64,000 nucleotides of DNA from Tethya wilhelma (GCA_964030475.1 CAXIPT010000002.1:16004305-16068304), one strand, 5' to 3'; shown: positions 12,701-23,604, counted from the stretch's first letter. Notes: a model not told the origin generated them from the sequence alone. Translations and numbers: made by a program.

Positions 12701-15157
12701 GATGTGGAAAATGGAACTGAAACCATGTGTAACTTTTGGGACAACCAAGCAGATGGTATGTTATTCATGGTTATTGCATTCAAGACAGTTACTATAAAAA
12801 TTCATCACGTCTAGATGGTTTTGGTAACTGGTCTGGAAGAGGTTGCTGGGTTGTTAATGAGACAGAAGAGGATGTTATGTGTGCTTGTGATCATCTTACA
12901 AATTTTGCTATCTTACTTGTAAGTGATATTATTGTGCTTGTACGTAAGCAAAGAAGAGTTTTGTTTACTTCTTACTAACTATATGCACTTTCCCAGGATG
13001 TGAGTCCAGACAACACTACTCAACTGCCCCCTGAGTTGGCAAAGACACTGCTTGCTGTGTCATACATTGGAGCTATTCTTTCCATAATACTGCTCACACT
13101 CACAATAATCACATATGCTTCAGTCAAGTAAGAATTTCCAAGATTGTTTGGGCAAGGAATACTAACAGGTACTGTATAAATGTTTTGTCATTCAGGAAAC
13201 TGAGGTCATCTGTGCCTGGCCGATTGCTCATCAACCTTTCCTTGGCTCTCATTGGTGTCTATGTGATGTTCATTGTGGCCTACCACTCCACCACAGTCAA
13301 ACCTCTCTGTGCTGTATCTGGTGGACTCCTCCATTACTTTATGTTGGTGACTTTCTCCATTATGTCTGCTGAAGCAGTCTATATATACTTCCAATTTGTG
13401 GTTGTATTTGGCCATAATAAAATTCAGCATCGATATGTGTTAAAGACTGTTTTGATTTGCTGGAGTAAGTAATACTGCATGCAGTAATTGTTTATCTTTA
13501 CAAAAATTTACTAATATTTTATTTGCTTGCAGTTGTTCCATTGCTTATTGTGGTAGCTTGTGTTGCCCCAGATTACAAGAACTACATCGGAGAACAAATG
13601 TAAGCATTGTGTCTTTCTGTATTGAACACAAATTTTAAAGTATATCAAACTGTCCAGTTGCACATAAGAGCCAAAGGATTTACCTTCAATAGAAAATAAT
13701 ATTATGTTGAAGTTAGTAAACAAACACTGAGGGTGTTTTTATCCCTAGAATTTGATTTTCAAGCATTTTTATTAGTCTCCATCTCTAAATATACCTGTAA
13801 CTCTTTCACTGATTTCTTCACTCAATGTGTAAAATGCATTGGGCTCAGCACTAATGGCTAGAAATGCTACTTTATAATTATATAGTTCCAAGCATTCATG
13901 CAAGGCAATGCATACAATTTTTTAATTCACTTGATCTGAATGGTTAGCACCTGATAAGATTTCAAAACACACCTTTTCCTGTTTCTCCAATATCCATATG
14001 TGTCTGGTGTCATGTGACTTCATTCAATTTGATGGCTGGTTCAAATACTCATTTTGTCCTGTAGCAACCGGACCATATTCAGATCATAATTATTTTTTTA
14101 CAGTTGTCGTCCTTACAATCTTCCATTCTACATTGGACTTATTGTCCCATTCCTGGCACTGTACATATTTAATTGGATTATGTTCCTAATCATCTTCATA
14201 TCACTTCTAAAGAAGAAACTAAAGAAACGTGAAGTGAGCACTAATAAAACTCAAACCAACCTTGCCAAAGTGAAACAGCAGTTTGTGATAGCCGTCACCC
14301 TTTCACTTCTCTTTGGTCTTGGATGGGGATTTGGACTTCCTGCAACCAACAGTATATCCAGTATTCCTTTAAGAGCGGTCCTACAGGCTATTTTTATTTT
14401 TCTGAGTGGGTTTCAAGGTGTTTTCATTTTCATAATGCAGTGTGTGAAATCCCCAAATGCTCGTCAAGAATGGAAGAGGTGGTTTAACATTGTTACGTGT
14501 CATCCTAAAGGATCCCGGGCGTACACTGACAGTAGAGGGGATAGTACTCTTCCAAGACGATACAATAAGAATGCTACAATGAGTACATCCACTAGTTCTC
14601 CTTGGAATACAGGCACTCTTCTCCGTGCTACACAGTCTGATACTCTTAAAAAATCATTCAACTATGAAGGCAACAAAAAGCCAACTTTAGCTTTTTTGAA
14701 TGAAGGATTTGAAGAGAAAAAAGATCTAAGTCTGGTGGGCTCTCCAACCAATGCTGATGAGGATTGTGATGTGATTGCAAATGAAAACTTGATGGAAATG
14801 TTAGAAGTAGACATTAATGGTAAAATGAACAATCAGAGTGAAACAACCGAATCAGAGTTATCTAAACCACTTGAAACAAGGCCTGCACCATTCAGAAAGG
14901 AGGATTCAAGTTTTCAAATTGTGTGGGTGAATCCAGTAGCAACAACTGGCCAGCAAAGTCATGACAGCTCACCAAATCATCTTGAACATCAACAGCATAA
15001 AGAGTATTCAGGAATCTCTTTTGCTACTTCAAATGCAACAAATTCCAATGATCCTCTGGATCTGATGGATAAGGAGCAGAGGGAAATGGTTCGTAGGCTT
15101 TCTTCATCCAAGTCAAATGTAACAATCTTTTTACAAACAAAAGCAGATTTCAGTTAA
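1..15157 (+). CDS. Adhesion GPCR with 15 FN3, 5 Ig, EGF, HormR, GAIN/GPS and 7TM (5' partial, 34 exons)
   Basis: This is a cell-surface receptor of the adhesion class (B2): a long extracellular adhesive stalk, an autoproteolytic GAIN/GPS module and a seven-helix G-protein-coupling domain. Exons by my GT/AG reading: 1-249, 520-855, 946-1212, 1296-1595, 1739-2029, 2300-2635, 2726-2992, 3076-3375, 3512-3799, 4984-5271, 5398-5679, 5774-6061, 6130-6411, 6625-6936, 7205-7324, 7420-7680, 7791-8072, 8198-8539, 8634-9038, 9268-9612, 9687-9806, 9869-10174, 10233-10321, 10564-10801, 10987-11252, 11316-11459, 11999-12093, 12153-12624, 12701-12755, 12815-12918, 12997-13127, 13196-13464, 13533-13599, 14104-15157. 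All junctions are in frame, giving about 3082 residues before the TAA at 15155. Signal peptide and true N terminus lie upstream of the window. The ligand is unknown. The gene looks intact and is probably a functional host gene. Confidence 0.93.
405..445. repeat. G-rich perfect hairpin in intron 1
   Basis: A palindrome of GGGGGCTTTGGGGGCT followed closely by its exact complement makes a GC-rich hairpin with a few-base loop. It is preceded by CAGTGGCATAGGTAGGGG, which resembles the CAGTGGCGTAGCCAGG ends of MITEs found elsewhere in this window. It may be the remnant of such an element inserted in the intron; the paralogous introns after exons 5 and 9 lack it. Confidence 0.6.
4023..4231. mobile_element. 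Short TIR element (MITE) in aGPCR intron 9
   Basis: The ends are imperfect inverted repeats: left ATACCGTGTAGCACAAAAATTTGGCGG, right (reverse complement) ATATCGTATAACACAAAATATTGGCGG, inside a roughly 209-bp unit with further AATATTGGCGG-type inverted blocks. It has no coding capacity. The remainder of this 1.18-kb intron shows no gene. Confidence 0.65.
4984..7680 (+). CDS. aGPCR exons 10-16: six further fibronectin III domains
   Basis: Six FN3 domains follow the duplicated block. Five are single-exon (10-14); the last is split over exons 15 and 16 (7205-7324 and 7420-7680) by a 95-bp intron between strands C and C'. Strand B Trp is seen in each (VTWLPP, LSWDEP, VSWNDP, VSWLPP, VSWEPP, VSWLPP). 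These domains differ clearly from the tandemly copied set, so they are older duplications. Confidence 0.9.
7791..10174 (+). CDS. aGPCR exons 17-22: Ig-like domains flanking one EGF domain
   Basis: Exons 17, 18, 19, 20 and 22 encode Ig-like domains. Exons 18, 20 and 22 have the full C...W...D-x-G-x-Y-x-C pattern (TFHCWV/EYSCVA, SFSCTA/EYICRA, NLTCEV/IYYCIA). Exons 17 and 19 keep the fold signature (SGVYEVVV, NGLYSLTA) but lack the disulfide cysteines. Exon 21 (9687-9806) is a compact EGF domain with six cysteines (YCRDMPCLNGGTCV...CECVEGSWRGVTCE). All are phase 1-1 modules. Confidence 0.88.
10233..12918 (+). CDS. aGPCR exons 23-30: furin-like site, HormR domain, GAIN domain and GPS
   Basis: Exon 23 encodes a basic RRKR motif (10277-10288), a candidate proprotein convertase site. 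Exon 25 carries a HormR-type domain: CPANSTDLPA, then EWPEVDLGVNRSLECPC, then YRFCGG and a final QQACNFS. Exons 26-29 form the GAIN domain (VSENLLAVVDNIL, then a long beta-rich part). Exon 30 has the GPS with its Trp/Cys framework (NWSGRGCWV, CACDHLTNFAILL). The cleavage residues H-L/T are intact, so autoproteolysis is expected between Leu and Thr. The 539-bp intron 11460-11998 shows nothing else recognisable. Confidence 0.9.
12997..15157 (+). CDS. aGPCR exons 31-34: seven-transmembrane domain and cytoplasmic tail
   Basis: TM1 lies in exon 31 (YIGAILSIILLTLTIITYA). TM2-TM3 are in exon 32, with the family landmark LLHYFMLVTFSIMSAEA after the conserved ECL1 cysteine (LCAVSGG). TM4 is in exon 33, and TM5-TM7 are in exon 34 with the ECL2 cysteine (CRPYN). 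TM6 has LLFGLGWGFGL and TM7 ends GFQGVFIFIMQC, both typical of adhesion receptors. The last exon continues into a tail of about 240 residues rich in Ser, Thr and Asn, ending NVTIFLQTKADFS. Intron 13600-14103 is 504 bp without a recognisable feature. Confidence 0.92.
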
Positions 15158-16063
15158 ATCTGATAATCTGCAGGGTCCATAATATTTAATGATAGTTGTA
15201 TTAAGCTCCCGCATGCACATTTTTTTTTAATACTATTAGACTGAAATAATCAGTATAATTGTAGGAATGGGTTTAAAAGTACTGAAACAATATACATGAT
15301 ATTGTGTTATGATTCATTTCAGTACAAGACTAAATTTTTATGTTATGCGGTCAAACCTATAGCGTATATGGCTGCCTTTTTGTGTGCATATATATAAATT
15401 ACTTTTATTTCAATTAGCCAACGTATTAATATGAATTTGAATCATAGTTTTCATAACATCAGTGATCAAAAATGAAAATGTGCCATTTGATCATTGCAAT
15501 GAGCAGCTTCTGGCAGTTCATCAACTTGAATTGTCACAATCTACTTGCATGTTGTCTGCTCATGGATCTGTAGTGTTTATGCAGCTAGGCAAACTTGTAA
15601 GTATTATGTATACATAATATGGGTTTATGTCAGAAAAGTATCTGTTGTATGTAGTCTACATAATAATATATTATAATAAGTGCTTAATATGTCAGACTTA
15701 ATTGTACAGGGCTTGAGGGGTAATGAATCGAACCAAATTTTTCCTTAATTTTTTGACTCTCTTATAGAAGTTACATTGTTGCCTTAATTTGTTGGTGATG
15801 CAAGTTGCTGGAGACAGTCACATCTGGGCCTGGTTAGTTGGCTTATAGCAACAGCTAGGACAAAATAAAGCAAAGGTGATACCTCTCAGAAGGAGTACAT
15901 GATTGTTGTTCAGGGCCACAATTAAGTCTGGCAAGCATCATTGAAGACTATAGCTGTAGGGTTGGATATCTTCATAGCAAATGCAACGAAGAGGCAAACT
16001 CACTCACATGGTCCTTCTTAGAGCTGTTGACCAGTTGAGAATTGCTTAGTTCATTTGAACCCT
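15158..16063 (+). other. 3' flank / probable 3' UTR of the aGPCR gene
   Basis: AT-rich sequence after the TAA stop, with no convincing ORF. An AATAAA is seen at 15864-15869. I cannot fix the polyadenylation site. Confidence 0.4.
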
Positions 16064-16300
16064 TCACTTTCTTATTTTCCACTTTACGAGAGCCTCTCTA
16101 AGGTAGTCCAGGGAAGATGATTCTTTGGAAAATACCGAGAGCTCCTTTAGAATTTGTTTCAGCTTGCTTCCAGCACCAGTTCTCCAAGGGCGAGAGGACC
16201 CTTCTCTATTTAGACAAGGAGAGTGGACCACAGTAGGCTCCTTTGCAGGAGACATCTTCCTCTTCGTCTTCGTGGGAGAGCTCGTGCTTCTTCCTTCCAT
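16064..16300 (-). CDS. Hypothetical short ORF, 78 aa, possible single exon or remnant
   Basis: The minus frame begins MEGRSTSSPTKTKRKMSPAK and ends LREALVKWKIRK. It has a basic Ser/Pro-rich start and an amphipathic second half with LKQILKELSVF. The composition looks protein-like, unlike the two shorter overlapping frames on the other strand, but I recognise no family and no flanking exons. It could be a piece of a transposon protein or chance. Confidence 0.25.
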   Translation of the reverse strand: MEGRSTSSPTKTKRKMSPAKEPTVVHSPCLNREGSSRPWRTGAGSKLKQILKELSVFSKESSSLDYLREALVKWKIRK

Positions 16301-16359
16301 TGTTTCACGTCCACATGGCCATCTATATCAATATACACGTGCCGAGGCTTAATTATACC

Positions 16360-17245
16360 AGCTTTCTATCTTTTGATATTACTCAAAATATGGCAATCTA
16401 TATATCATTTGAAAGCTCCTTTTATGCTGGTAACATTAGTATGTGTATAATTATCATGAAACTAACAATTTAAGTGAAAATATGTAATGAGTATAATAAA
16501 GCACCTACAAGCACCTTTTGTATATTTAAGAGTAGGAAGGTCGTATGGAAGTGGAACCTTTACCACCATTGCATTCAGTGCAAGATCATTCAAATGATAA
16601 CCATATTGTATATGATTTGCTAAATGTAGGCCAAAAGCTCTTCAGCTACATGCATGAAAGTAGTTAGTTGCCAGTTGAACTTGTACAGGACTAAAGGGGT
16701 TATAAATCAGACCAACTTTGAATCCTTTCATTTAACTCAAAATATGAAAAGATTACATCATTTGAAAGCTCTTAATGCTGGTAACATTAGTATGAGTATC
16801 ATTATCATATAACTAACAATTTAAGTGATAACAGTTAAAAGAATATTAAAAAGCACCTACTAGCACCTTTTGTACATTTAAGAGTAGGAAGATCATATGG
16901 AAGTGGGACGTTTACATTGCATTCAGTGCAAGAAGACCATCCAAATGATATCCATATTGTATATGTTTAATGTAGACTGAAAGCTATTCAGCTATATGAG
17001 AGTAGTTACTTTATTTGCTAGTTGAACTTGTACGGGACTAAAGGGGTTATAAATCAAACCAAGTTTGAATCCTTTGATTTTATTCAAAATATGGAAATCT
17101 ACTATTGTTTGATGAAGAAAGCACCTAAAGCACCTTGTGTATATTTTGAAGTATGAAGGATGTGTGGAACTGGGATCTTTTACCATTGCATTTAGTACAA
17201 TGAGAGCGTTCAAATGATATCCATTATGTTATGGTTTGCTAAATG
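16360..17245. repeat. Tandem array of a ~350-bp dispersed repeat (about 2.5 units)
   Basis: Landmarks recur at a spacing near 350 bp. The phrase AACAATTTAAGTGA occurs at about 16464 and 16814. GGACTAAAGGGGTTATAAATCA occurs near 16688 and 17035. GCACCTAC.AGCACCTTTTGTA occurs near 16501 and 16853, with a weaker third copy near 17121. The same unit appears inverted or diverged at 33.75-33.96, 37.65-38.1, 38.57-38.65, 38.86-39.26 and 39.70-39.79 kb. Confidence 0.75.
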
Positions 17246-17640
17246 TAGGCCAACTGAGCAGCTCGATCACCTATATATTGCTGACTCCACCCATCCGTCT
17301 ACACACCCATTCTCCTTCACGATCTGCCAGATCTGTTCCAAACTCACAATCTAATAGCTTTCCTACCCGCTATCGCAGGCCTGCATCAAGACCTGCCATC
17401 AGCGAACATGGGACATCCACTTTCTGGATTGTCTGGGGTACTTGTTTCACTACTACCACAAACATCCATGGCCATCTGTGAGATTTTTGCTCCCACCCAG
17501 CTGAAGATTGCTAAGTCTGTGAGACGAAGCCATGACAATATAAGATGGTGGTTCACTCTGTCTGCCTCTGACGAGGTCCTGGAGCTGATGGAATTCTCAT
17601 GGTCCTAGATTGCTTTTGAAGCTAGATTGAAACGGACTAT
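17240..17640 (+). pseudogene. Possible ORF1 remnant of the adjacent LINE
   Basis: Short open stretches include TRYRRPASRP, then LKIAKSVRRSHDNIRWWFTL and SASDEVLELME. They lie just upstream of the LINE ORF2 remnant on the same strand and are similarly broken. Assignment as ORF1 is by position only. Confidence 0.3.
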
Positions 17641-17939
17641 CCAGCTACTTAACTCATCCCCACCTTCACCTGCACAATAGAGCAGCAATACGTCCACTGC
17701 AGCAACTCCTCCGGTCACTATCTGCAGCAACCTAACGCCCACAATCTTAGTAGACACAAGAGTACTTTGTCAGAGGTCGCCAACAAGAATGTGGTCTCTA
17801 CAGATTGATGTGCTGGAAGACAGTACAGCCAGTATATATATCTGGCACAACCTCTATCCCCAGTTCAAGGGCTTCATCTTAGGAGCCCACGAAAAGGTGT
17901 AGCACCTCCTTCCCTCCCTCTTGTTCTACTCTATCGTCT

Positions 17940-20380
17940 AATCCCAATGGAGGATCCCACCAAGTCAGCGGTGAGGATTGGTTGTTTTAACATCACTATC
18001 TACATGATTTGCTTGATTCTTTGGATATATGTGCTATCGCAGAACATTGGTTACATTCTTTTAATCTGTGCTTACTCCCCAAAATTCATAAGGCCTTTCA
18101 AGCCTACTCCATGACTGAAGAGGACTCTGTGGTGTGTGCTCCTAGTTACCTGCTGTTGGAACTCTCTCACTTGACAACGATATCATAATTATGGAAAACA
18201 TAAATGTAGACTTAGGGTTGGCTGGTGGACTACTCTGCACGACAAGTGTCAACGAGCACGGCAAAATTCTCAGAAGATACTTGGATAGATGGAATTTCCT
18301 ACACTTCACCTCCACTTCGATAATTCGAACCTCACATCTTCTTACATATATCATAGTGCAGCTTATAACACAGTTAGCCACATCCTTCTCACCTTCTATC
18401 TATGTTTTCCTTCAGTTCAGTTTGTGATGAAAGCCCACTAAATATTTTGGACCACGTACCAGTTTATGCACTGTCTACACACTATAACTCCTCATCCATC
18501 AAACAGTGTACTCCTTCTAAGTTTGTACCTAATTGGGCCAAGCTATCTCAGGCATCATACACAAGGAAAGTTGATGAGGCTCTGAAAACCCTACGTTCTC
18601 TGCCAAGCAGTGCTAGGAGTAGTGAAATTGAAGCCTATATCAGCTCTATCAACTACTATCTCTGAAGCAATGAATAACATACCACAGAAGAAATATACTC
18701 CCCATCTAAAATGTAGGAGAGCCCACAGGCAATCAAAGGCAGCATACAAGGCTTGGGTCCATGCGGGGTACCCAAGGAGGAGCAATCACCCGGCTCAAGT
18801 TTGGTACAAAGAAAAGAAGGAGAGAAACTCAGACATGATCAACGTTAGCAAAAAGAAGATTTTTTCAACCGCCTTGATATCAACTGTAAGGACTCGGCCA
18901 AATTATTCAGGACTATTTGCAGAATGAATGGGAACCTGCAAAAACCCAGGGGGAAATATATGAAGGAGAGTCTATCGATGAGGCATGGGCAAAGTATTTT
19001 AGTAATCTTGCAACTCCTACCTCAAGAAATCTTGACGAATCTCTACCAATCCTCCCACAGCTCTGTTCTCTAGAATAATAAAACATCTACTTCATTTCCC
19101 ATCAAGCAAAGGGTAAGGCAAGGTGGTATCCTCTCCCCATTTCTCTACTGCTTGTTTGTGGATGAACTCTTAGATATTTTTATCACAGTCTGGTTATGGA
19201 GCAAGAATGGGTCCCATGTATGCTGACGACCTAACCCTTGTTGCGCTAGCTCTCCAGAGGAACTCCAAGCCATGCTAAAGATTGTTGAAAGTTATGCAAG
19301 AAACAAGCTAAATGCTGAGAAGTCTACAGCAATGGTTTTGGTGAATCCAAAGCATCAACCCATGAATAGGTGGTACTTAATGGAGATATGATCCAAGAGG
19401 TGAAGCATCTTGGCATACTATGATCTGTCTTCAACTACTCTGTACACTGTACAGCTGGTAGATGCACATCTGGTCGTTGCAGTGCCTTAAATGAGTTTGG
19501 AGCTAGATTTGGTAATCAACCTCCACTCCATGCAGCAATTGCTATTCCCATTCTACTCTACGGAGCAGAGCTCTGGAACATTTCCAAGACAGAAATCACC
19601 ATGCTAGAGCGAGTACACACAAAGATTCTCAGGACAATACAAGGACTACCTGTGAGGTGCCTGTCAAGCTTGCTACATACCCTCTTATAATTAGGCTCCA
19701 CATACATTTTAAATTATGTAAACTCAATTTTTATTGTCTCAATAACCAACCTACCTGACAACTCTTTGGCAAACAGGGTACTGAATGCAAGATATGAGAG
19801 TGTGGCCACCATTCGAGGGCTTGTCCCCTCCTACGAGAAGTTATAATTGCTATCTGAGCTCAACCTCCCTGACCTAGAGCACCTTAGTCTTGCCTCCTAA
19901 ATGCAGTGTTTGGAAAAGCACCAACTGAATATTCAGTCGTACCTTGGCTTCCTAGATGATTGTGCAAGCTACAATCTAATTAAGTGATTGAGACTTCAGA
20001 CCTTCACAGCTTTGACAGTACACCATTGGAGACCCAGCTTGTACTAAGAAATCCAATTTCAGATTGAGACTCCTTGGATGTGGTGGCCTTGAGGATGACT
20101 GTTCAAGGTTTCGATACAGGAACTTCAACGCCAGACCAAGTGACCATACTTGCAACCTCACTTTGCTCCAATTGCCACTTCATCAGGTATATTGCCCTGC
20201 ATTGCAGGCGTGGCATGCTGCATTAATAGTGCAACTCTGTCCCTAACTAGATCTCAATTTCCAAATCACATCACATGCCCTGAAGCCTTCGCTGATATGA
20301 TATTGGGATCAACTGGATTGACCACGAGAGGTTCAATGCTTTTGCATCACTAATCTCGCTGATCTTAACATTACAGGCCC
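17940..20380 (+). pseudogene. Decayed non-LTR retrotransposon (LINE) ORF2: endonuclease, reverse transcriptase, C-terminal zinc knuckle
   Basis: After allowing many frameshifts and stops, the usual LINE order is readable. An AP-endonuclease-like part has LLDSLDICAIAEHWL (about 18005) and NVDLGLAGG with NEHGKILRRYLDRWN (about 18200-18290). A linker reads WVHAGYPRRSNHPAQVWYKEKK (in pieces, about 18750). The reverse transcriptase retains RQGGILSPFLYCLFVDELL (about 19115) and MYADDLTLVALA (about 19220), so YADD is preserved. The end shows a DHTC...H...CPALQ knuckle (about 20140-20200). Multiple frame breaks make it inactive. I cannot place the clade beyond CR1/L2/RTE-like. Confidence 0.8.
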
Positions 20381-20424
20381 TTTGGCCAACTCTCCTTTAC
20401 TGGAGGGAAAGAAGTATGTCACGT

Positions 20425-20441
20425 TCAGAGGATTAGGGTAG

Positions 20442-20472
<31 letters not shown>

Positions 20473-20775
20473 CTGTTACGGGATAATCTGAAGAAAGGCA
20501 GCTCCATGATCCAAACAGAAAGTACTTGTGTTCATGAATCAAAATTATCTTGAAAACGGTTGTGCAAGATACTGTAGTTTCTAATTAAGCTACGAGGCTT
20601 TTGTGCTTCTCTGAACGCTTGGCTTGCACCCATCAATCATGCCCCACATATAGTGTACACTAGTTAGAAATACAGTTAGACAGCAATGTGCTTCAGATGA
20701 TAGTGCTCTGGCTCTCAGCCTCTGTGCTTGCCTCAGGTGGCTTAGCACAGGTAAGTAACTCAATTGACTGCAAGC
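20425..20775 (+). repeat. Dispersed repeat with internal (GT)n, copy 1
   Basis: The unit begins GAGGATTAGGGTAGTCATTTTG, continues through a GT microsatellite, CTGTTACGGGATAATCTGAAG, GGCAGCTC.ATGATCCAAACAG, and ends near CACAGGTAAGTAACTCA. Related copies lie at 24325-24560, 44378-44760 and 49525-49870. It has no ORF and behaves like a SINE or short non-autonomous element. Confidence 0.7.
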
Positions 20776-20950
20776 TGGAAATTTGAGCTTACAAGGTTAA
20801 TCATAGCATATTGCTCATCTGGGCTCTGATCACAGGTTGCAAGTGCTTAGTGTACTAGGTGACCAATTTTCTTGATATATGCACTCATAACACTTATACC
20901 TGGTTCGAATCCCAGCTAGATCTCAACATTCTTTTCCTGGCAGTGAAACA

Positions 20951-22028
20951 ATTCCCAGTACGGTAGTACTGGGTACAAAGGAATGGCACGGATGGCCCAT
21001 TAGCGCAATTCAAATATTCACGCGAATAACTCTGCAAAAACTGAGCGCTTAGCACTAAAAGGCTTCTTAAGCTACTATTTAGCTCTTTCTCTTTCTAATG
21101 AGCCCAAAAACATGGCCTAAAACCATCGCTAAAGTAACAAACACAAACATGCCAAACCTCCATCTTCTTCTTCTTCTTCTTCTTCTTCTTCTTCTTCTTC
21201 TGTCTTGGCTCAACTTTTCTCAGAGACTATTCACTTTCAGAAGCTGATTCTTGAACGAACGAACTTGGTTTCTTCCGGGACAGTCGCTTTTGCCATCGGT
21301 TTTTAGCGCCTCTCGCTGAGTAGCTGGATACAAGGCGAAAAGCGCCTCCTCCATATGGCCGTCATTAATTTCTAAACTCATGCAAAATTCCTTAGCTTCT
21401 AGAAAATTCGTATTGACGACCCTTTCCACACATATAGTGTGCATTATTTGGAATTAAATGCACTGAAGTTGTCTGGAACTATTTTGTGATACCTGGTTGC
21501 TCTTAAGAGATGAATCAGGACTTTGATTATCATAACATATAGAAAGGCAAGTAAATCTTATGATACAGCTCCTGCCTCCATATGACTGAGATGTGTGTTT
21601 CACTTCAGTATCAAGCAGGCTACACAACTTGACTTGCCAGTTCCGCGCCGGGCAGCAGCCCGCTGCTGGCTCAGTGAGTCCGGCTTGCCAGACTACTAAC
21701 TACACACACCAACACAAATGTAATTTGTAGAATTATGGAAAAATGAGAACAAACAAGTAAAAAAAAAAACATTAGAAATGTAATGAGACACAGGAATGGC
21801 TAAATCGTAAAAAGAACGCAAACAAGATGGAATGGCTGTTAGAGTGTGTAAGGAATTCTTCCTGTGGGCAAAATGAGTCTCAGAATCAATAACGAGATTG
21901 TTAAATGCAGCCCATACAGGAAGAATTCTGCACACACTCTAACAGCCATTCCATCTTGTTTGCGTTCTTTTTACGATTTAGCCATTCCTGTGTCTCATTA
22001 CATTTCTAATGTTTTTTTTTACTTGTAT
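20951..22028 (+). mobile_element. Composite foldback element, copy 1 (CCCAGTAC end plus long palindrome)
   Basis: The left end begins with a small palindrome, CCCAGTAC-GGTA-GTACTGGG. A body of about 500 bp follows, including (TTC)n near 21165. The right part is a long inverted repeat: arms at about 21754-21872 and 21925-22027, near-identical over roughly 110 bp, around a loop of about 52 nt. Related copies lie at 33979-34920 (+), 35838-36850 (-), 53481-53900 (left part) and 61080-61430 (one arm). Nothing in it encodes a protein; the ORFs in it are the two strands of the palindrome. Confidence 0.8.
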
Positions 22029-22482
22029 AAGTGGTTGAGTGTCCGTCGATGCAGGACCTCTGAATATGCTAGTGCAACCATCACACAAATCTGTTCAAGT
22101 TGGGCCTGTTTTGGGGAATGATCTAACACTCAAATCTGTACGAGTTAGCCAAAAATTGCTTGAACTATCATGCAAATCTGTACGTCAAGCAAAATAACTA
22201 ACACTCAAATTCTACAGGCTTCTCAATAACTAACACTCAAATTTGTATGAGATAATTACCAGAGTAATAGTTTACAATTCTATTTATACCCTGATCACCT
22301 CTGACATATATCATAATTATTGATCCTTTAATTTGAGGAAAACAAATTTGCAGATTTTCTGAAATTGTACATTTTTACAAACTCCCACTGTACTGTACTC
22401 TGCAATTTGTGAATTCGTTCCAAGAATGGTCCCCAAATTTCCCTCAAAAAAAATAATAAAAAAGACATACATCACACAAGAC

Positions 22483-22899
22483 TAGGCCTTTGCAAATTAT
22501 GCTTAATTTTTTGCCCATTATGCTATGCTCTAATGCTCACAATTTCACCTATTATGCTCCACAATATTACCTATTATGCTCAATTAAAATCCATAATTTG
22601 TCATGCGTTCATACAAAATACACAACATCTGCCAAGATATCCAGATCTTTTTTGATTGCAATTTGACACAACTGTCGTTAGGATAAGATGCAATTGTTAA
22701 GCGATATTATAAGGTGATTTATCTAGAGTAAACTATATATTGATTATTCAAACCTACAATAGTTAGTACGAAAGTGTTCAAGTCTATAATTTTTGCTCAA
22801 ATTATGCCAGGAATTCACCTATTATGCCAGCATAATTCTCTGATTCTAATGCTTACCTATTATGCTCAAAATTATGCTAGCATAATTTGCAAAGGCCTA
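22483..22899. mobile_element. hAT-like MITE with perfect TIRs and 8-bp target-site duplication
   Basis: The element runs TAGGCCTTTGCAAATTATGC to its exact inverted copy GCATAATTTGCAAAGGCCTA. It is flanked directly by CACAAGAC on both sides (22475-22482 and 22900-22907), an 8-bp duplication as made by hAT transposases. The interior repeats ACCTATTATGCTC-like motifs several times. It is non-coding, so it was mobilised in trans. The intact duplication suggests a fairly recent insertion. Confidence 0.85.
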
Positions 22900-23282
22900 C
22901 ACAAGACTAACCTTAAACTCCAGCTGTCCTATGTCCTAAGCTAATGAAATACGGTCATCATTTTGCCACATGGCAAATGCAGCTGGTTTTTAGGCTAAAG
23001 CTAGCTGCTCGGCCAGATGATGAGCAACGATAGTGAGAGACTCTCACGTTTGTCTGCAGCCGTTTCCAAAATATATGAAAAGGCCGGGGTGAAAAATGAC
23101 AAAGAAGTACAATGTTATTACAAACATGTGTCCTGTAAGTAACCTCAACTAACACTCAAATTCATACGAGATATATAGGTGCTATTCAAAACAACTAACA
23201 CTCAAATCTGGACGAGATGGGTCAAAAACCATTGTACAAGATAGGCCCTTTTGAAGCTATTTTTGAATAGTTGTTCAATTAT

Positions 23283-23570
23283 AGCGGGAAATTTCCGTGG
23301 GGTGCAAATTTTCATTATTTTCGTGACTAACCCCTGAGTCACGAAATTTTCCCTCCCACAAAATTTTTTTCTGAGGTCAAAGGTCACAATACTCGCCACG
23401 CACACGCTTCAGTTCTGTCTCTTGCCCGTCTTTTCAAGAAGTTTGCAGTCTAAATAGCTAGTATCTAGCTAGAATAATATCTACATGTATATACTAAAGC
23501 AGATAAACTGTCACAAGACCTTCCAGCGCTGTAAGCTGGAGACAAACCACAAATTCGAATATTTTCTATA
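23283..23570. mobile_element. 5' part of a TATAGCGGGAAATTTC-type MITE
   Basis: It starts TATAGCGGGAAATTTCCGTGGGGTGCAAATTTT and shares its interior with the fuller copy at 39327-39702 in opposite orientation (GTGACTAACCCCTGAGTCACGAAATT; tail with CACAAGACCTTCCAGCGCTGTAAG). The far terminal repeat is not seen here, so this is truncated next to the SINE. Confidence 0.65.
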
Positions 23571-23604
23571 CATAGATACATATCTTCTGCTCCAATGCCA
23601 CGGG

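Noticed and set aside
20440..20475. (GT)n tracts as CRISPR or regulatory repeats
   Set aside because: Simple microsatellites inside a dispersed repeat; no spacer structure and the genome is eukaryotic.
21696..22121. Two ORFs sharing the same protein string on opposite strands
   Set aside because: They are the two strands of the long palindrome, not genes.
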